Below, in pieces: positions 23,425 to 31,776 of a DNA stretch of 64,000 nt. The position numbers were made by a program, and so were the translations under genes. The DNA lies in NCBI RefSeq assembly GCF_016863135.1, contig NZ_BOOH01000009.1:62001-126000 (forward strand), given 5' to 3'. The stretch comes from Planobispora longispora. Lineage in GTDB: Bacteria > Actinomycetota > Actinomycetes > Streptosporangiales > Streptosporangiaceae. Within the stretch, counting starts at the first letter, position 1, and each line of letters starts with the position of its first letter. The notes under the pieces are model-generated. The model had not been told where the DNA came from and did no database searches. It was given only the letters and a program-made list of their open reading frames with translations.

Positions 23425-24387
23425 ATGGCCTTCCGCGATCACCAGGAATCCTCCTCCGGGTACGAGGAGCTCTCCTTCGGCGGTGGCGACCCGGACCGGG
23501 AGCCCGGGGTCCGGGAGCGGCTCCGGACATGGCTGGAAGACCGGCGGCGGAGGCACGCCCGGCTGCTGACCGCCTGCGCCGTGGTGCTGGCGCTGCTCGG
23601 GGCGGCCGGGGCCGGGGGACGGTATCTCTACGAGCGTTCCCGCGAGCCGCTGCCCCCGCCCGACGCCCCGCTCTCCGCGCAGATGCGTATCGTGGCCCAC
23701 CTCTGCGGCCAGCGGGTGGAGGCGTGGACCTGTCCTGACATGGGCGAGGTGACGGATGCCGAGGGCCGGGCGATCGCCGAGCACATGCGGGCGATGCCCG
23801 AGTTGGAGGACGTCGCCTTCGTGAGCAAGGAGGAGGACGGCCGCAGGGCGCTGGCCTACTACACCGCCATCGGTGAACCGGAGCGGGCGGACGAGCTGTT
23901 CTTCCACGCCAGCGTCGAGGCCGTGCTCCGCCGCGGCGGGGACTTCGAGAAGGTCGCGGCCCGGCTGCGCGAGAGCCCCGGGGTCGTGGCGGTGCTCCGG
24001 GAGCTCCCGGACGTCTGGGCGGGCAAAGCCGACCTCGCCGTCGCCCTGTGCGTGGAGGGGGAGCGGCTGGCGCGGGGATGCCGGGAGGGCCGGACGGCCG
24101 GAACCGGGATCCCGGCGACCGAGAGGGAGAAGAAGGCGGTTCTCGACCGGCTGTGGGACCTGCCCGGCGTCGAGACGGTCTACTTGCAGGGCAGGGAGGA
24201 CGTCCTGCGGCTCAAGCGGCAGTACGAGCCGCAGGACCCGGCCGAGCACGTGCCTCTCGGGGCGGAGCGCACACGCGAGACCTTCTACGTGAAACTCTCC
24301 GACCCCGCCGGTCTCGCCGCGATCGCCGGGGCGGTCAAGCACCTGCCCGGCGTCGGAGGCGTGTTCCCCATCGGGCTCTCGGGATGA
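23425..24387 (+). CDS. Membrane-anchored protein with two FtsX extracellular-like domains (copy 1)
   Basis: A 320-aa protein with a cytoplasmic N-terminus (about 1-48), one membrane helix (about 49-68) and an extracytoplasmic remainder. Two successive segments resemble the FtsX extracellular domain: the first (about 85-200) holds MRAMPELEDVAFVSKEE and ARLRESPGVVAVLRELP, the second (about 235-320) holds LWDLPGVETVYLQGRE, TFYVKLSD and VKHLPGVGGV. Real FtsX is a four-helix permease that links FtsE to peptidoglycan hydrolases; here the permease helices are absent and no ftsE is near. It may bind a hydrolase or its regulator from outside. A Cys pair in each half could form disulphides. Function is inference. 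Confidence 0.7.
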   Translation: MAFRDHQESSSGYEELSFGGGDPDREPGVRERLRTWLEDRRRRHARLLTACAVVLALLGAAGAGGRYLYERSREPLPPPDAPLSAQMRIVAHLCGQRVEAWTCPDMGEVTDAEGRAIAEHMRAMPELEDVAFVSKEEDGRRALAYYTAIGEPERADELFFHASVEAVLRRGGDFEKVAARLRESPGVVAVLRELPDVWAGKADLAVALCVEGERLARGCREGRTAGTGIPATEREKKAVLDRLWDLPGVETVYLQGREDVLRLKRQYEPQDPAEHVPLGAERTRETFYVKLSDPAGLAAIAGAVKHLPGVGGVFPIGLSG

Positions 24388-24506
24388 CACCCACTCCGCC
24401 GGGGTGAACGCTCCCCGGCCGGGGACTCCCGTCTTCCCGACCGGGATCGCGGGTCCCGGGCCGGAGCGGGCGGACGCCGGGGTGGTGGAGGGGCTGCCGG
24501 GTGTGG

Positions 24507-24535
24507 GTGACGTCGAGTAGACGATTTGGGATAGT
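24507..24535 (+). promoter_or_regulatory. Promoter GTGACG-17-GATAGT before the second FtsX-like gene
   Basis: A -35-like GTGACG (24507-24512), a 17-base spacer and GATAGT (24530-24535) lie 6 bases before ATG 24542. The transcript would start at the ATG. Confidence 0.5.
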
Positions 24536-24541
24536 CGCCTC

Positions 24542-25501
24542 ATGCCGTTTCCTGAGCACGCGGGGCCGTCTTCCGGGGATGAGGAGCTCTCCTTCGGCGG
24601 CGGGCCCGATCGGGAGCCGTGGCTGCGGAACCGGGTGGAGGGGTGGCTGCGGGCGCACTCCCGGCTGGCGGCGGTCTGCGTCGTCGCGGCGGTGGTGCTC
24701 GGGGCGGCCGGGATCGGCGGCCGGTACCTCCACGAGCGGTCCCGCGAACCGCTGCCCCCGCCGGCGTCGGCGTTCCCGGAGCAGGTGCGGTTCATGGTCA
24801 TTCTGTGCGGCGGTTACGGGCCGGGGGAGGGTCGTGGCCGCTGTCCCGGGCGGAGGAAGGCCGGGGAGGCCGAGTACACGGCGGTGGCGGAGCGCATGCG
24901 GGCGATGCCCGAGCTGGCCGAGGCCTTCTACGTGAGCGGGGAGGGGCACGGGAAGCCGACGGTCCGCCGCGCCGTCATGGGTGAGGAGGCGGCGGAGGGC
25001 GTTCCCTTCACCCCCCATCTGCGGGGCACGTTGCGCCGGGACGCCGACTTCGCCGCGGTGGCCGCGCGGGTGGACGCGTTCCCGGAGGTCGAGGCGGTGG
25101 TCCGGGAGTTTCCGGATGTCTGGTCGGGCAAGGCGGATCTTGCGGTCCGGCTGTGCGCGACGGCCGACCGGCTGGAGGAGGAGTGCGCGCGGAACCGGCC
25201 CGGCGGAACCGCGGGCGCCGCCACCGACGCGGAGAAGGAGGCGGTTCTCGACCGGCTGTGGGATCTGCCCGGCGTCGAGACGGTCTACCTGCAGGATCGC
25301 GACCACCTCGCCCGGATGCTGCGGCGCCACGGGCCGCAGGGCGCGGACGGGGAGACGGCTCCCCCGCCGGAGCAGCTGTACGAGACCTTCTACGTGAAAC
25401 TCTCCCGCCGCGCCGAGCCCGCGGAGGCGGACAGGACGGCCGAGGCGCTGGAGTCCCTGCCCGGCGTCGGGGAGGTGCTCCCCGTCATGCCCGCGGGATA
25501 G
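24542..25501 (+). CDS. Membrane-anchored protein with two FtsX extracellular-like domains (copy 2)
   Basis: Tandem paralogue of the preceding gene (319 aa) with the same plan: DEELSFGGG-type cytoplasmic start, one membrane helix (about 43-62), the shared SREPLPPP stem, and two FtsX-extracellular-like segments (AERMRAMPELAEAFYVS; later LWDLPGVETVYLQDRD, TFYVKLS and ESLPGVGEVLPV). The second domain is far more alike between the two copies than the first, where copy 2 has an inserted Gly/Arg-rich loop. Each gene has its own leaderless-type promoter, so they can be expressed separately. Possible partners are NlpC/P60 hydrolases such as RipC, by analogy with FtsX; none is in the window. Confidence 0.7.
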   Translation: MPFPEHAGPSSGDEELSFGGGPDREPWLRNRVEGWLRAHSRLAAVCVVAAVVLGAAGIGGRYLHERSREPLPPPASAFPEQVRFMVILCGGYGPGEGRGRCPGRRKAGEAEYTAVAERMRAMPELAEAFYVSGEGHGKPTVRRAVMGEEAAEGVPFTPHLRGTLRRDADFAAVAARVDAFPEVEAVVREFPDVWSGKADLAVRLCATADRLEEECARNRPGGTAGAATDAEKEAVLDRLWDLPGVETVYLQDRDHLARMLRRHGPQGADGETAPPPEQLYETFYVKLSRRAEPAEADRTAEALESLPGVGEVLPVMPAG

Positions 25502-25651
25502 GGCCGGACGGGGCCGCCGGGCGGAAAAGGATCGGCGCCGGGAGGAAGAGGGATCGGCGCCGCCGCGTCCGGCGGCCGTCCTCGGGTGATCGAAAGCCTC
25601 GTGCGGATGGCCGAACCGGGTGATGTGGGTACGGCTTCCGGCTGGGCAGAG

Positions 25652-25657
25652 TATCCT
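25652..25657 (+). promoter_or_regulatory. -10 hexamer TATCCT of a probable leaderless GT2 gene
   Basis: TATCCT ends 8 bases before GTG 25666, with no Shine-Dalgarno sequence between. Confidence 0.45.
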
Positions 25658-25665
25658 CGCCCGTC

Positions 25666-26595
25666 GTGAGCACGCCCGAGACCCCCGAGAGTGGATCAGC
25701 TGTGGACGCAACGCCGTACGTCACGATCGTCCTGCCCTGTTACAACGAGCAGGACCACGTCATCGACGAGGTCGAGCGCATCTGCCGGGCCATGGACGAC
25801 AGCGGCTACACCTACGAGCTCGTGGCCGTGGACGACTGCTCCACCGACGAGACCCTCGCCCGCCTGAAGGAGGCCGCGCCGCGGTTCCCGAACATGCGGA
25901 TCAGGGCGTTCCACCGCAACGGCGGCTCGGGCACCGTGCGCAGGATCGGCACGCAGGAGGCGCGCGGCGAGATCGTCGTGTGGACCGACGCGGACATGAC
26001 CTATCCGAACGAGCGCATCCCCGAGCTGGTGCAGATCCTGGAGAAGGACGCCACGATCGACCAGGTCGTGGGCGCGCGGACCACCGAGGAGGGCTCGCAC
26101 AAGTTCCTGCGGGTCCCGGCCAAGTGGTTCATCCGCAAGGTCGCCGAGCGGCTGGCCGGGCAGAAGATCCCCGATCTCAACTCCGGGCTGCGCGCCTTCC
26201 GCAAGTCGGTCGCCCGGCCGTACCTGCGGCTGCTGCCCCCCGGGTTCTCCTGCGTCACGACGATCACGCTGTCGTTCCTGTCGAACCAGCACGACGTCTA
26301 CTACCTGCCGATCGAGTACAGCAAGCGGGCGGGCACGTCGAAGTTCAGCTTCGTCTCCGACGCCTACCGCTACATCCTGCAGGTGTTGCGGATGGTGATG
26401 TACTTCAACCCGCTCAAGGTGCTCATGCCGCCGGCGATCTGGCTGGTCGGCATCGGCATCGCCAAGGGGATCTACGACAACGTCAAGACCCCGTTCTACC
26501 TGGCCAACAACACCATCATCATCTTCGTGACCGGGCTGCTGATCGGGTCGCTGGCGCTGCTGGCCGACCTCATCGTGCGCTCCAGGAGCGAGTAG
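25666..26595 (+). CDS. Family 2 glycosyltransferase, polyprenyl-phosphate glycosyl type
   Basis: A 309-aa protein resembling dolichyl-/polyprenyl-phosphate mannosyltransferases. Visible are VTIVLPCYNEQ (about 19-29), VAVDDCSTDET (about 55-65), the metal-binding WTDADMTYP (about 106-114) and the NSGLRAFRKS region. Two hydrophobic segments at the C-terminus (about 240-260 and 284-304) anchor it. Such enzymes make the lipid-phosphate sugars used by GT-C transferases like those at 18.7-22.6 kb. It is the first gene of a plus-strand run with the GT4 gene, which begins 3 bases after its stop. Confidence 0.88.
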   Translation: MSTPETPESGSAVDATPYVTIVLPCYNEQDHVIDEVERICRAMDDSGYTYELVAVDDCSTDETLARLKEAAPRFPNMRIRAFHRNGGSGTVRRIGTQEARGEIVVWTDADMTYPNERIPELVQILEKDATIDQVVGARTTEEGSHKFLRVPAKWFIRKVAERLAGQKIPDLNSGLRAFRKSVARPYLRLLPPGFSCVTTITLSFLSNQHDVYYLPIEYSKRAGTSKFSFVSDAYRYILQVLRMVMYFNPLKVLMPPAIWLVGIGIAKGIYDNVKTPFYLANNTIIIFVTGLLIGSLALLADLIVRSRSE

Positions 26596-26597
26596 CC

Positions 26598-27683
26598 GTG
26601 CGGATCGCGATCGTCGGGCCGACCTTCCCCTACAAGGGCGGCGGGGCCGCGCACACCACGGAGCTGGCCCACCGCCTCGCGGCCGCCGGGCACGACGTCG
26701 TCATCGAGTCGTGGAAGGCGCAGTATCCGTCGTTCCTCTACCCGGGGCGGCAGACCGTGGACAGCCCGGACGGCGAGCCGTACCCGCGGTCCTTCCGCCG
26801 GCTCGACTGGCGCCGCCCCGACGGCTGGGTCGAGTGCGGGCGCCGGCTGCGCACCGCCGACCTGGTGATCCTCGCCGTGCTCAGCCCGGTGCAGGTACCG
26901 CCCTATCTCGGCATCCTGTACGGCCTGCGCCGTCACGCCCCGGTGGTGGCGCTGTGCCACAACGTGCTCCCGCACGAGCGCAAGCCGTACGACGCGCCGC
27001 TGATGAAGGCGCTGCTGCGCCGAGTGGACGGGGTGCTCGCCCACTCCGAGGCGCAGGCGGCGCTGGCCCGGGAGCTGGCGCCCGCGCCGGTGACCGTGGC
27101 CCAGATGGCCCCGCACCTGCCGGCCAGGGCCGTGACGCGCCCCGAGCCGATCGGGGCGCGGGGGCGGCTGCTGTTCTTCGGGCTGGTCCGTCCGTACAAG
27201 GGGCTCGACCTGCTGATCCGCGCGCTGCCGGAGGGCGTCTCGCTCCGGGTCGCGGGGGAGTTCTGGGGCGGCCTGGAGGAGACCGAGGCGCTCGTCGCCG
27301 GGCTGGGCCTGGGCGACCGGGTGGAGCTGCGGCCCGGATACGTCGCGGCCGAGGACGTGCCCGCGCTGTTCGAGGACGTGGACGCGCTCGTGCTGCCCTA
27401 CCGGAGCGGCACGGCCAGCCAGCAGGTCTGGCTCGGCCACGAGCAGGGCGTGCCGGTGATCGCCACCCGGGTCGGGACGCTGGGCGAGCACGTCACCGAC
27501 GGGGTGGACGGGCTGCTGGCAGAGCCGGGGTCGGTGGAGGCGCTGCGCGAGGCGCTGACGCGCTTCTACCGGCCGGGCGAGCCCGAGCGGCTGCGCGCCG
27601 GGGTCAAGGCCGTGGACCCCGAGCCCTACTGGGCGGCGTACGTCGAGGCGCTGGTCTCGGCGGGGTCGGGCGCCGGGCGCTGA
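26598..27683 (+). CDS. Family 4 glycosyltransferase
   Basis: GT-B enzyme of 361 aa. Start GTG at 26598, three bases after the previous stop. Family features are the N-terminal IAIVGPTFPYKGGGAAHTT (about 3-21), LLFFGLVRPYKGLDLL (about 190-205) at the start of the donor domain, and YRSGTASQQVWLGHEQGVPVIATRVG with the Glu (about 272-298). The acceptor and the sugar are unknown. Its last 58 bases overlap the end of the convergent membrane protein gene on the other strand, so read-through of either would make antisense RNA. Confidence 0.88.
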   Translation: MRIAIVGPTFPYKGGGAAHTTELAHRLAAAGHDVVIESWKAQYPSFLYPGRQTVDSPDGEPYPRSFRRLDWRRPDGWVECGRRLRTADLVILAVLSPVQVPPYLGILYGLRRHAPVVALCHNVLPHERKPYDAPLMKALLRRVDGVLAHSEAQAALARELAPAPVTVAQMAPHLPARAVTRPEPIGARGRLLFFGLVRPYKGLDLLIRALPEGVSLRVAGEFWGGLEETEALVAGLGLGDRVELRPGYVAAEDVPALFEDVDALVLPYRSGTASQQVWLGHEQGVPVIATRVGTLGEHVTDGVDGLLAEPGSVEALREALTRFYRPGEPERLRAGVKAVDPEPYWAAYVEALVSAGSGAGR

Positions 27684-28582
27684 GCCCCGCGGCCCAGCAG
27701 GAACCCGATCCCCGCCCAGGCCACGTCGGCGAAGGTGAAGGCCAGCCGGGAGATCACCGCGGCGACGATGGCGTTGCCCTCGCCGATCGTCGGCGCGAGG
27801 ACCAGCACCATCGCGCCCTCGCGCACGCCCACCCCGGCCGGGATGAACGCGAACAGCAGCCCGGTGGCCCAGGCGAAGGCGTAGGCCCCGGCGCCCAGCA
27901 GGTAGAACGAGAAGTCGCCGGTCAGGTCGCCGATGACCAGCCACAGGTGCAGGCCGTACACCAGCCAGCCGGCGATCGTCCACGCCGTGACCTCCAGCAG
28001 GGCGCGGCCGGAGAGCACCTCGTCGAAGGGCTCCCGGCGGGCGAGCCGCAGCGCCTGGTTCAGCCCCCAGGTGAGGATCCTCGGGTGCAGGCAGACGAGG
28101 ATCACCGGGATGATCAGCGCGAGGTACCACGTCCGCTCGGCCACCTCCCGGGCGGTGAACGGGAGCGTGGCGGCGGCGAGGCCGACCGCGCAGCCGAGCG
28201 AGATCACCAGGCCGATCGAGGTGCCGCCGAAGGTGCGCCGGGGCGGGCAGCCGTGGTCGCGGCCCAGCTCCATCATCGCGGCGTAGGCCCAGACCGACCC
28301 CGGGACGTACTTGCCGAGCTGGCCCACGAACAGCACGCGGGCGGCCGTGCGGAGCGGGAACGCGGAGCCGAGCCCGGCCAGGACCCGCTGCCAGGCGACC
28401 ATCATGATCCAGATGCCGATCATCACCACGGCGATGGATCCGGCCACCGACCACCACGACAGCTTGGCGAGGGAGGAGACGGTGTCGTCCCAGTTGCGGG
28501 CCAGGCCGTACCCGACGAAGGCGAGGGCGACCAGTGCCAGCAGGACGCGGAGCAGACGGCTCGATCGCAGGCGGCTGAGCAT
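27626..28582 (-). CDS. AglD/UPF0104-like membrane protein (lysylphosphatidylglycerol synthase TM region)
   Basis: A 318-aa membrane protein with about eight hydrophobic segments. The conserved motif LFVGQLGKYVPGSVWAY (about 84-100) and the late FIPAGVGVREGAMV (about 246-259) identify the family. Members are found as the membrane part of MprF and of archaeal AglD, and as stand-alone proteins beside glycosyltransferases, where a flippase or lipid-handling role is proposed but not proven. It is encoded opposite to the surrounding glycosyltransferases, shares a divergent promoter region with the methyltransferase gene at 28650, and has a paralogue at 29486-30547. Confidence 0.85.
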   Translation of the reverse strand: MLSRLRSSRLLRVLLALVALAFVGYGLARNWDDTVSSLAKLSWWSVAGSIAVVMIGIWIMMVAWQRVLAGLGSAFPLRTAARVLFVGQLGKYVPGSVWAYAAMMELGRDHGCPPRRTFGGTSIGLVISLGCAVGLAAATLPFTAREVAERTWYLALIIPVILVCLHPRILTWGLNQALRLARREPFDEVLSGRALLEVTAWTIAGWLVYGLHLWLVIGDLTGDFSFYLLGAGAYAFAWATGLLFAFIPAGVGVREGAMVLVLAPTIGEGNAIVAAVISRLAFTFADVAWAGIGFLLGRGAQRPAPDPAETSASTYAAQ

Positions 28583-28616
28583 TCGCCAAGGGTACGACGT
28601 TGCGGTTACCCGGTGG

Positions 28617-28642
28617 TAGGGTTTCGCCGCGCCGGTACCCTA
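28617..28642. promoter_or_regulatory. Inverted repeat and -10 hexamer in the divergent methyltransferase promoter
   Basis: TAGGGT (28617-28622) and ACCCTA (28637-28642) form an inverted repeat with 14 bases between. The hexamer TACCCT (28636-28641) ends 8 bases before GTG 28650 and may be the -10 box of a leaderless message. Confidence 0.4.
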
Positions 28643-28649
28643 GGGCCCC

Positions 28650-29489
28650 GTGAGCACGAAACGAGTGGCGCAGCTTGAGTACTCCGAGTTCCAGGCGGCG
28701 ATGCTGGACGAGGAGAAGCGCCGCAGGAAGGCCGCGAAGATCGTGGCGGTGCTCGGCCACTTCCTCGGCCGGGACGAGGACGTCCTCGCGGGCCTGACCG
28801 TCGCCGACATCGGCTGCTCGGCCGGGTTCATCGCCGACGAGCTGGCGAACGCGGGCGCGGCCCGGACCTTCGGCGTGGACATCGACGTGCCCGGCCTGCG
28901 CAAGGCGGCCGCGCGCTTCGGCGAGCGGGTGGAGTTCGTGTGCGCCGACGGCACCGCGCTGCCCTTCCCCGACGGCTCGATCGACGTGCTGGTCTTCAAC
29001 CACATCTACGAGCACGTGGTCGACCCCGACGCGATCATGGCCGAGATGCGCCGGGTGCTCGCCGACGACGGCGTGCTCTACCTGGGGCTGGGCAACCGGC
29101 TCGGGGTCATGGAGCCCCACTACAAGCTCCCCTTCCTGTCCTACCTGCCGCCCGCCCTGGCCGACCGCTACGTCCGCCTGTCCGGCCGGGCCGACAGCTA
29201 CTACGAGCGCTACCGGACCCGGCGCGGCCTGCGGAAGATGGCCCGGGGCTTCCGGGTCTGGGACTACACCTTCCCGGTGCTGGCCACCCCGGCGGCCTTC
29301 GCGGGCTCGGAGCTGTTCCCGGGCGTGATCGGGCGCGTGGCCGGGGGCGTGCTGTCCCGGCTGCCCCGCGCCGTGCTGCGCGCGCTGCTGCCGGTGGTGC
29401 CGACCTACCTGTGGGTGGCCACCAAGGGCGCCCGCCGCCCGGCCGGGCCCGTCCTGCCCCAGCCTCCCGACCCCGTCCAGACCCGGTGA
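28650..29489 (+). CDS. Class I SAM-dependent methyltransferase
   Basis: A 279-aa methyltransferase. Motif I is VADIGCSAGFIADELA (about 51-66), followed by the acidic strand GVDIDVPG and the motif IDVLVFNHIYEHVV (about 111-124), then LYLGLGNRLGVMEPHYKLPF, a stretch seen in methyltransferases acting on glycans or lipids. A hydrophobic patch near the C-terminus may touch the membrane. The start is GTG at 28650, probably leaderless. Its stop overlaps the GTG of the next gene (GTGA), which couples it to the AglD-like membrane protein and suggests a lipid-linked substrate. Confidence 0.87.
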   Translation: MSTKRVAQLEYSEFQAAMLDEEKRRRKAAKIVAVLGHFLGRDEDVLAGLTVADIGCSAGFIADELANAGAARTFGVDIDVPGLRKAAARFGERVEFVCADGTALPFPDGSIDVLVFNHIYEHVVDPDAIMAEMRRVLADDGVLYLGLGNRLGVMEPHYKLPFLSYLPPALADRYVRLSGRADSYYERYRTRRGLRKMARGFRVWDYTFPVLATPAAFAGSELFPGVIGRVAGGVLSRLPRAVLRALLPVVPTYLWVATKGARRPAGPVLPQPPDPVQTR

Positions 29490-30547
29490 ATCCCGTCCCC
29501 CCGGATCCCGAGCCTCCCGCGTCCGCGGAGTCCGCGCCCGCGGGCCCCGCGCGCCCGTCCCGGGCCAGGCGGCTGCTCCGGATCGTGTTCCTGCTGGCGG
29601 CCCTGGGGTTCGGGACGTGGGCGGTGGCGGGCCAGTGGGACGCCGTGCGCGCCGGGTTCGCCCGGCTGTCCTGGCTCTCCCTCGTGCTCTCGCTGCTCGC
29701 CGTGGTCGCGGCCCTGGGCGGCGGCATGCTGACCTGGCGGGCGCTGCTGGCCGACCTCGGCTCGCCGCTCCCGCTCCGCCCGGCGGCCAGGGTCTTCTTC
29801 GTCGGCCAGCTCGGCAAATACATCCCCGGCTCGCTCTGGCCGGTCATCGCCCAGATGGAGATGGGACGCGAACTGGGGATCCCCCGATCGCGCAGCGCGG
29901 CGGCGTTCTTCCTGACGATGCCGGTCCAGCTCGGCAGCGGGCTGCTGGTCTCGGGGGTGACGCTGCTGGCGGCCCGGCCGGGGGCGGCGGCGCCGTACGC
30001 CTGGATGTTCCTGCTCATCCCGGTCCTCGCGGTGGCGTTCGAGCCCCGGGTGATCAACGCGGTGATCGGGTTCGGGCTGCGGAAGCTCGGGCGCGAGCCG
30101 CTGGAGCGCCCGCTGACCCGGCGCGGCATGCTCACCGCGCTGGGCTGGGCGCTGCTCGGCTGGACCGCGTACGGCCTGCACCTGGCCGCGATCGTCCGCG
30201 AACTGGACCCCGCGGGCGTCTCGGGCGTCTCGGCCGTCGCGTTCTCCGTCGGGGCGTTCGCGCTGTCGTGGTGCCTGGGGATCATGACGTTCGTGGTGCC
30301 CGCCGGGGCGGGAGTGCGCGAAGTGGCCATGGTGGCCGTGCTGGCGCCCGTCCTGGACTCCGGATCCGCGATCGCGGCGGCGCTCTGCTCCCGGGTGACG
30401 ATCGTCCTCGGAGACCTGGCGTGCGCGGCCGCGGCGGGTCTGGCGGCCCGCCGCCCGGCCGGCCTCGGGCGCGAGCCGGACGGCGACCCGGACGGCGACC
30501 CGGACGGCGCTGCGGGACGCGGTCCCACCGATCGAGAAGGCGTGTGA
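29486..30547 (+). CDS. AglD/UPF0104-like membrane protein, second copy
   Basis: Paralogue of the protein encoded at 27626-28582 (353 aa, about eight hydrophobic segments) with the same two motifs: FFVGQLGKYIPGSLWPV (about 108-124) and FVVPAGAGVREVAMV (about 271-285). The start is GTG at 29486, overlapping the methyltransferase stop. The N-terminus is Pro-rich, and the C-terminus carries a short Asp/Pro/Gly repeat encoded by a 12-bp tandem repeat (30476-30508). The two copies flank the methyltransferase gene on opposite strands, as if an ancestral gene had been duplicated and inverted. A role in moving or presenting a polyprenyl-linked glycan is likely by context. Confidence 0.85.
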   Translation: MNPVPPDPEPPASAESAPAGPARPSRARRLLRIVFLLAALGFGTWAVAGQWDAVRAGFARLSWLSLVLSLLAVVAALGGGMLTWRALLADLGSPLPLRPAARVFFVGQLGKYIPGSLWPVIAQMEMGRELGIPRSRSAAAFFLTMPVQLGSGLLVSGVTLLAARPGAAAPYAWMFLLIPVLAVAFEPRVINAVIGFGLRKLGREPLERPLTRRGMLTALGWALLGWTAYGLHLAAIVRELDPAGVSGVSAVAFSVGAFALSWCLGIMTFVVPAGAGVREVAMVAVLAPVLDSGSAIAAALCSRVTIVLGDLACAAAAGLAARRPAGLGREPDGDPDGDPDGAAGRGPTDREGV

Positions 30548-30637
30548 TTCGGCCCACGTTCCGGACCGTTCTGGCAATAGGGTGAAGCGGAGAGGGGACC
30601 GCCGGTCCCGCGTGGTCCTTGAGGGGAGCGATCCTTC

Positions 30638-31759
30638 GTGACGCCTCGTGTGCTCGTTGACGCGGCCGCGGTGCCGGCCGATCGCGGCGCGCTGATCAGG
30701 TATGTCGACGGACTCGTCGCCGCGCTCGGGCGGGCGGGCGCGGATGTGGCGGTGGTCTGCCAGCGTGCCGACGCCGAGCGGTACAGCCGGCTGGCGCCCT
30801 CGGCCCGCATCCTGTCCGGACCGCCCGCGATCACCAACCGGGCCACCCGGCTGGCCTGGGAGCAGACCGGGCTCCCGGTCGTCGCCGAGCAGACCGGGGC
30901 CCAGGTGATCCACGCCCCCTACTACTCGATCCCCCTCGACACCCGCCTGCCGGTCGTGGTGACCGTGCACGACGTCACCTGGTTCACCGAGCCCTCGCAG
31001 CACAGCGTGGACAAGGCCTCCTTCTTCAGGAACGCCACCCGCACCGCCGTCCGGCGCGCCAGCCGGGTGATCGTCCCGTCCAAGGCGACCAGGGACGAGC
31101 TGGTCCGGGTGCTCGGCACCGACCCCACCAGGATCGACGTGGCCTACCACGGGGCGGATCCGAAGCTGTTCCACCGGCCGTCCGAGCAGGAGGTCAAGCA
31201 CGTCGCCGACCGGCTCGGCCTGCACGGCACGCCGTACGTCGCCTTCCTCGGGGCGCTGGAGCCCCGCAAGAACGTGCCGAACCTGATCCGCGGCTTCGCC
31301 AAGGCCGTCGCGGGCGTCTCCGAGCCGCCCGCGCTGGTGCTGGCCGGAGGGGTGCACGACACCGAGGTGGACGCCGCGGTCGCCGAGGTGTCGTCGTCCG
31401 TCCGCGTGATCCGCCCCGGCTACATCCCCTTCGGCGACCTGTCCGGCTTCCTCGGCGGAGCCCTCGTGGTGGCCTACCCCTCCCGGGGCGAGGGCTTCGG
31501 GCTGCCGGTCCTGGAGGCCATGGCCTGCGGCGCCCCGGTGCTCACCACGCACTGCGCCTCCCTGCCGGAGGTGGGCGGGGACGCGGTCGCCTACACCGAG
31601 CCCGACGTGGAGGGAATCGCCACCGGGCTGCGGGCGCTGCTGGAGTCGCCGGAACGCCGTGAGGCGCTCTCCTCCGCCGGGATGACCCGGGCGAGAGAGT
31701 TCACCTGGGAGAGCTCGGCCGCGGCACATATGCTGGCTTACCAACGAGCCGTCGAATAG
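30638..31759 (+). CDS. Family 4 glycosyltransferase (mannosyltransferase-like)
   Basis: GT-B enzyme of 373 aa. Features are VHDVTWFTEPSQHS (about 109-122), VAFLGALEPRKNVPNLI (about 199-215), and YPSRGEGFGLPVLEAMACG (about 284-302) with the E-x7-E-type donor site. The pattern resembles mannosyltransferases of the PimB/MtfB group. The start is GTG at 30638 behind GAGGGGAGCG. The NDP-sugar pyrophosphorylase gene starts 17 bases after it, so the transferase could use the GDP-mannose that gene may help supply. Confidence 0.88.
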   Translation: MTPRVLVDAAAVPADRGALIRYVDGLVAALGRAGADVAVVCQRADAERYSRLAPSARILSGPPAITNRATRLAWEQTGLPVVAEQTGAQVIHAPYYSIPLDTRLPVVVTVHDVTWFTEPSQHSVDKASFFRNATRTAVRRASRVIVPSKATRDELVRVLGTDPTRIDVAYHGADPKLFHRPSEQEVKHVADRLGLHGTPYVAFLGALEPRKNVPNLIRGFAKAVAGVSEPPALVLAGGVHDTEVDAAVAEVSSSVRVIRPGYIPFGDLSGFLGGALVVAYPSRGEGFGLPVLEAMACGAPVLTTHCASLPEVGGDAVAYTEPDVEGIATGLRALLESPERREALSSAGMTRAREFTWESSAAAHMLAYQRAVE

Positions 31760-31764
31760 TGGGT

Positions 31765-31770
31765 TAATCT
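31765..31770 (+). promoter_or_regulatory. -10 hexamer TAATCT before the NDP-sugar pyrophosphorylase
   Basis: TAATCT ends 6 bases before GTG 31777. No Shine-Dalgarno sequence is present, so a leaderless message from this internal promoter is likely. Confidence 0.45.
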
Positions 31771-31776
31771 CACCGG

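Noticed and set aside
23425-25501. Annotation of the two tandem genes as ftsX
   Set aside because: FtsX has four membrane helices and a neighbouring ftsE; these proteins have one helix and no ftsE, so only a domain similarity is claimed.
26496-29120. An 874-codon open frame on the minus strand
   Set aside because: It runs antisense through the GT2/GT4 and methyltransferase genes, has low-complexity Arg/Pro/Gly/His composition and no recognisable domain; it is a shadow frame caused by high GC at third codon positions.
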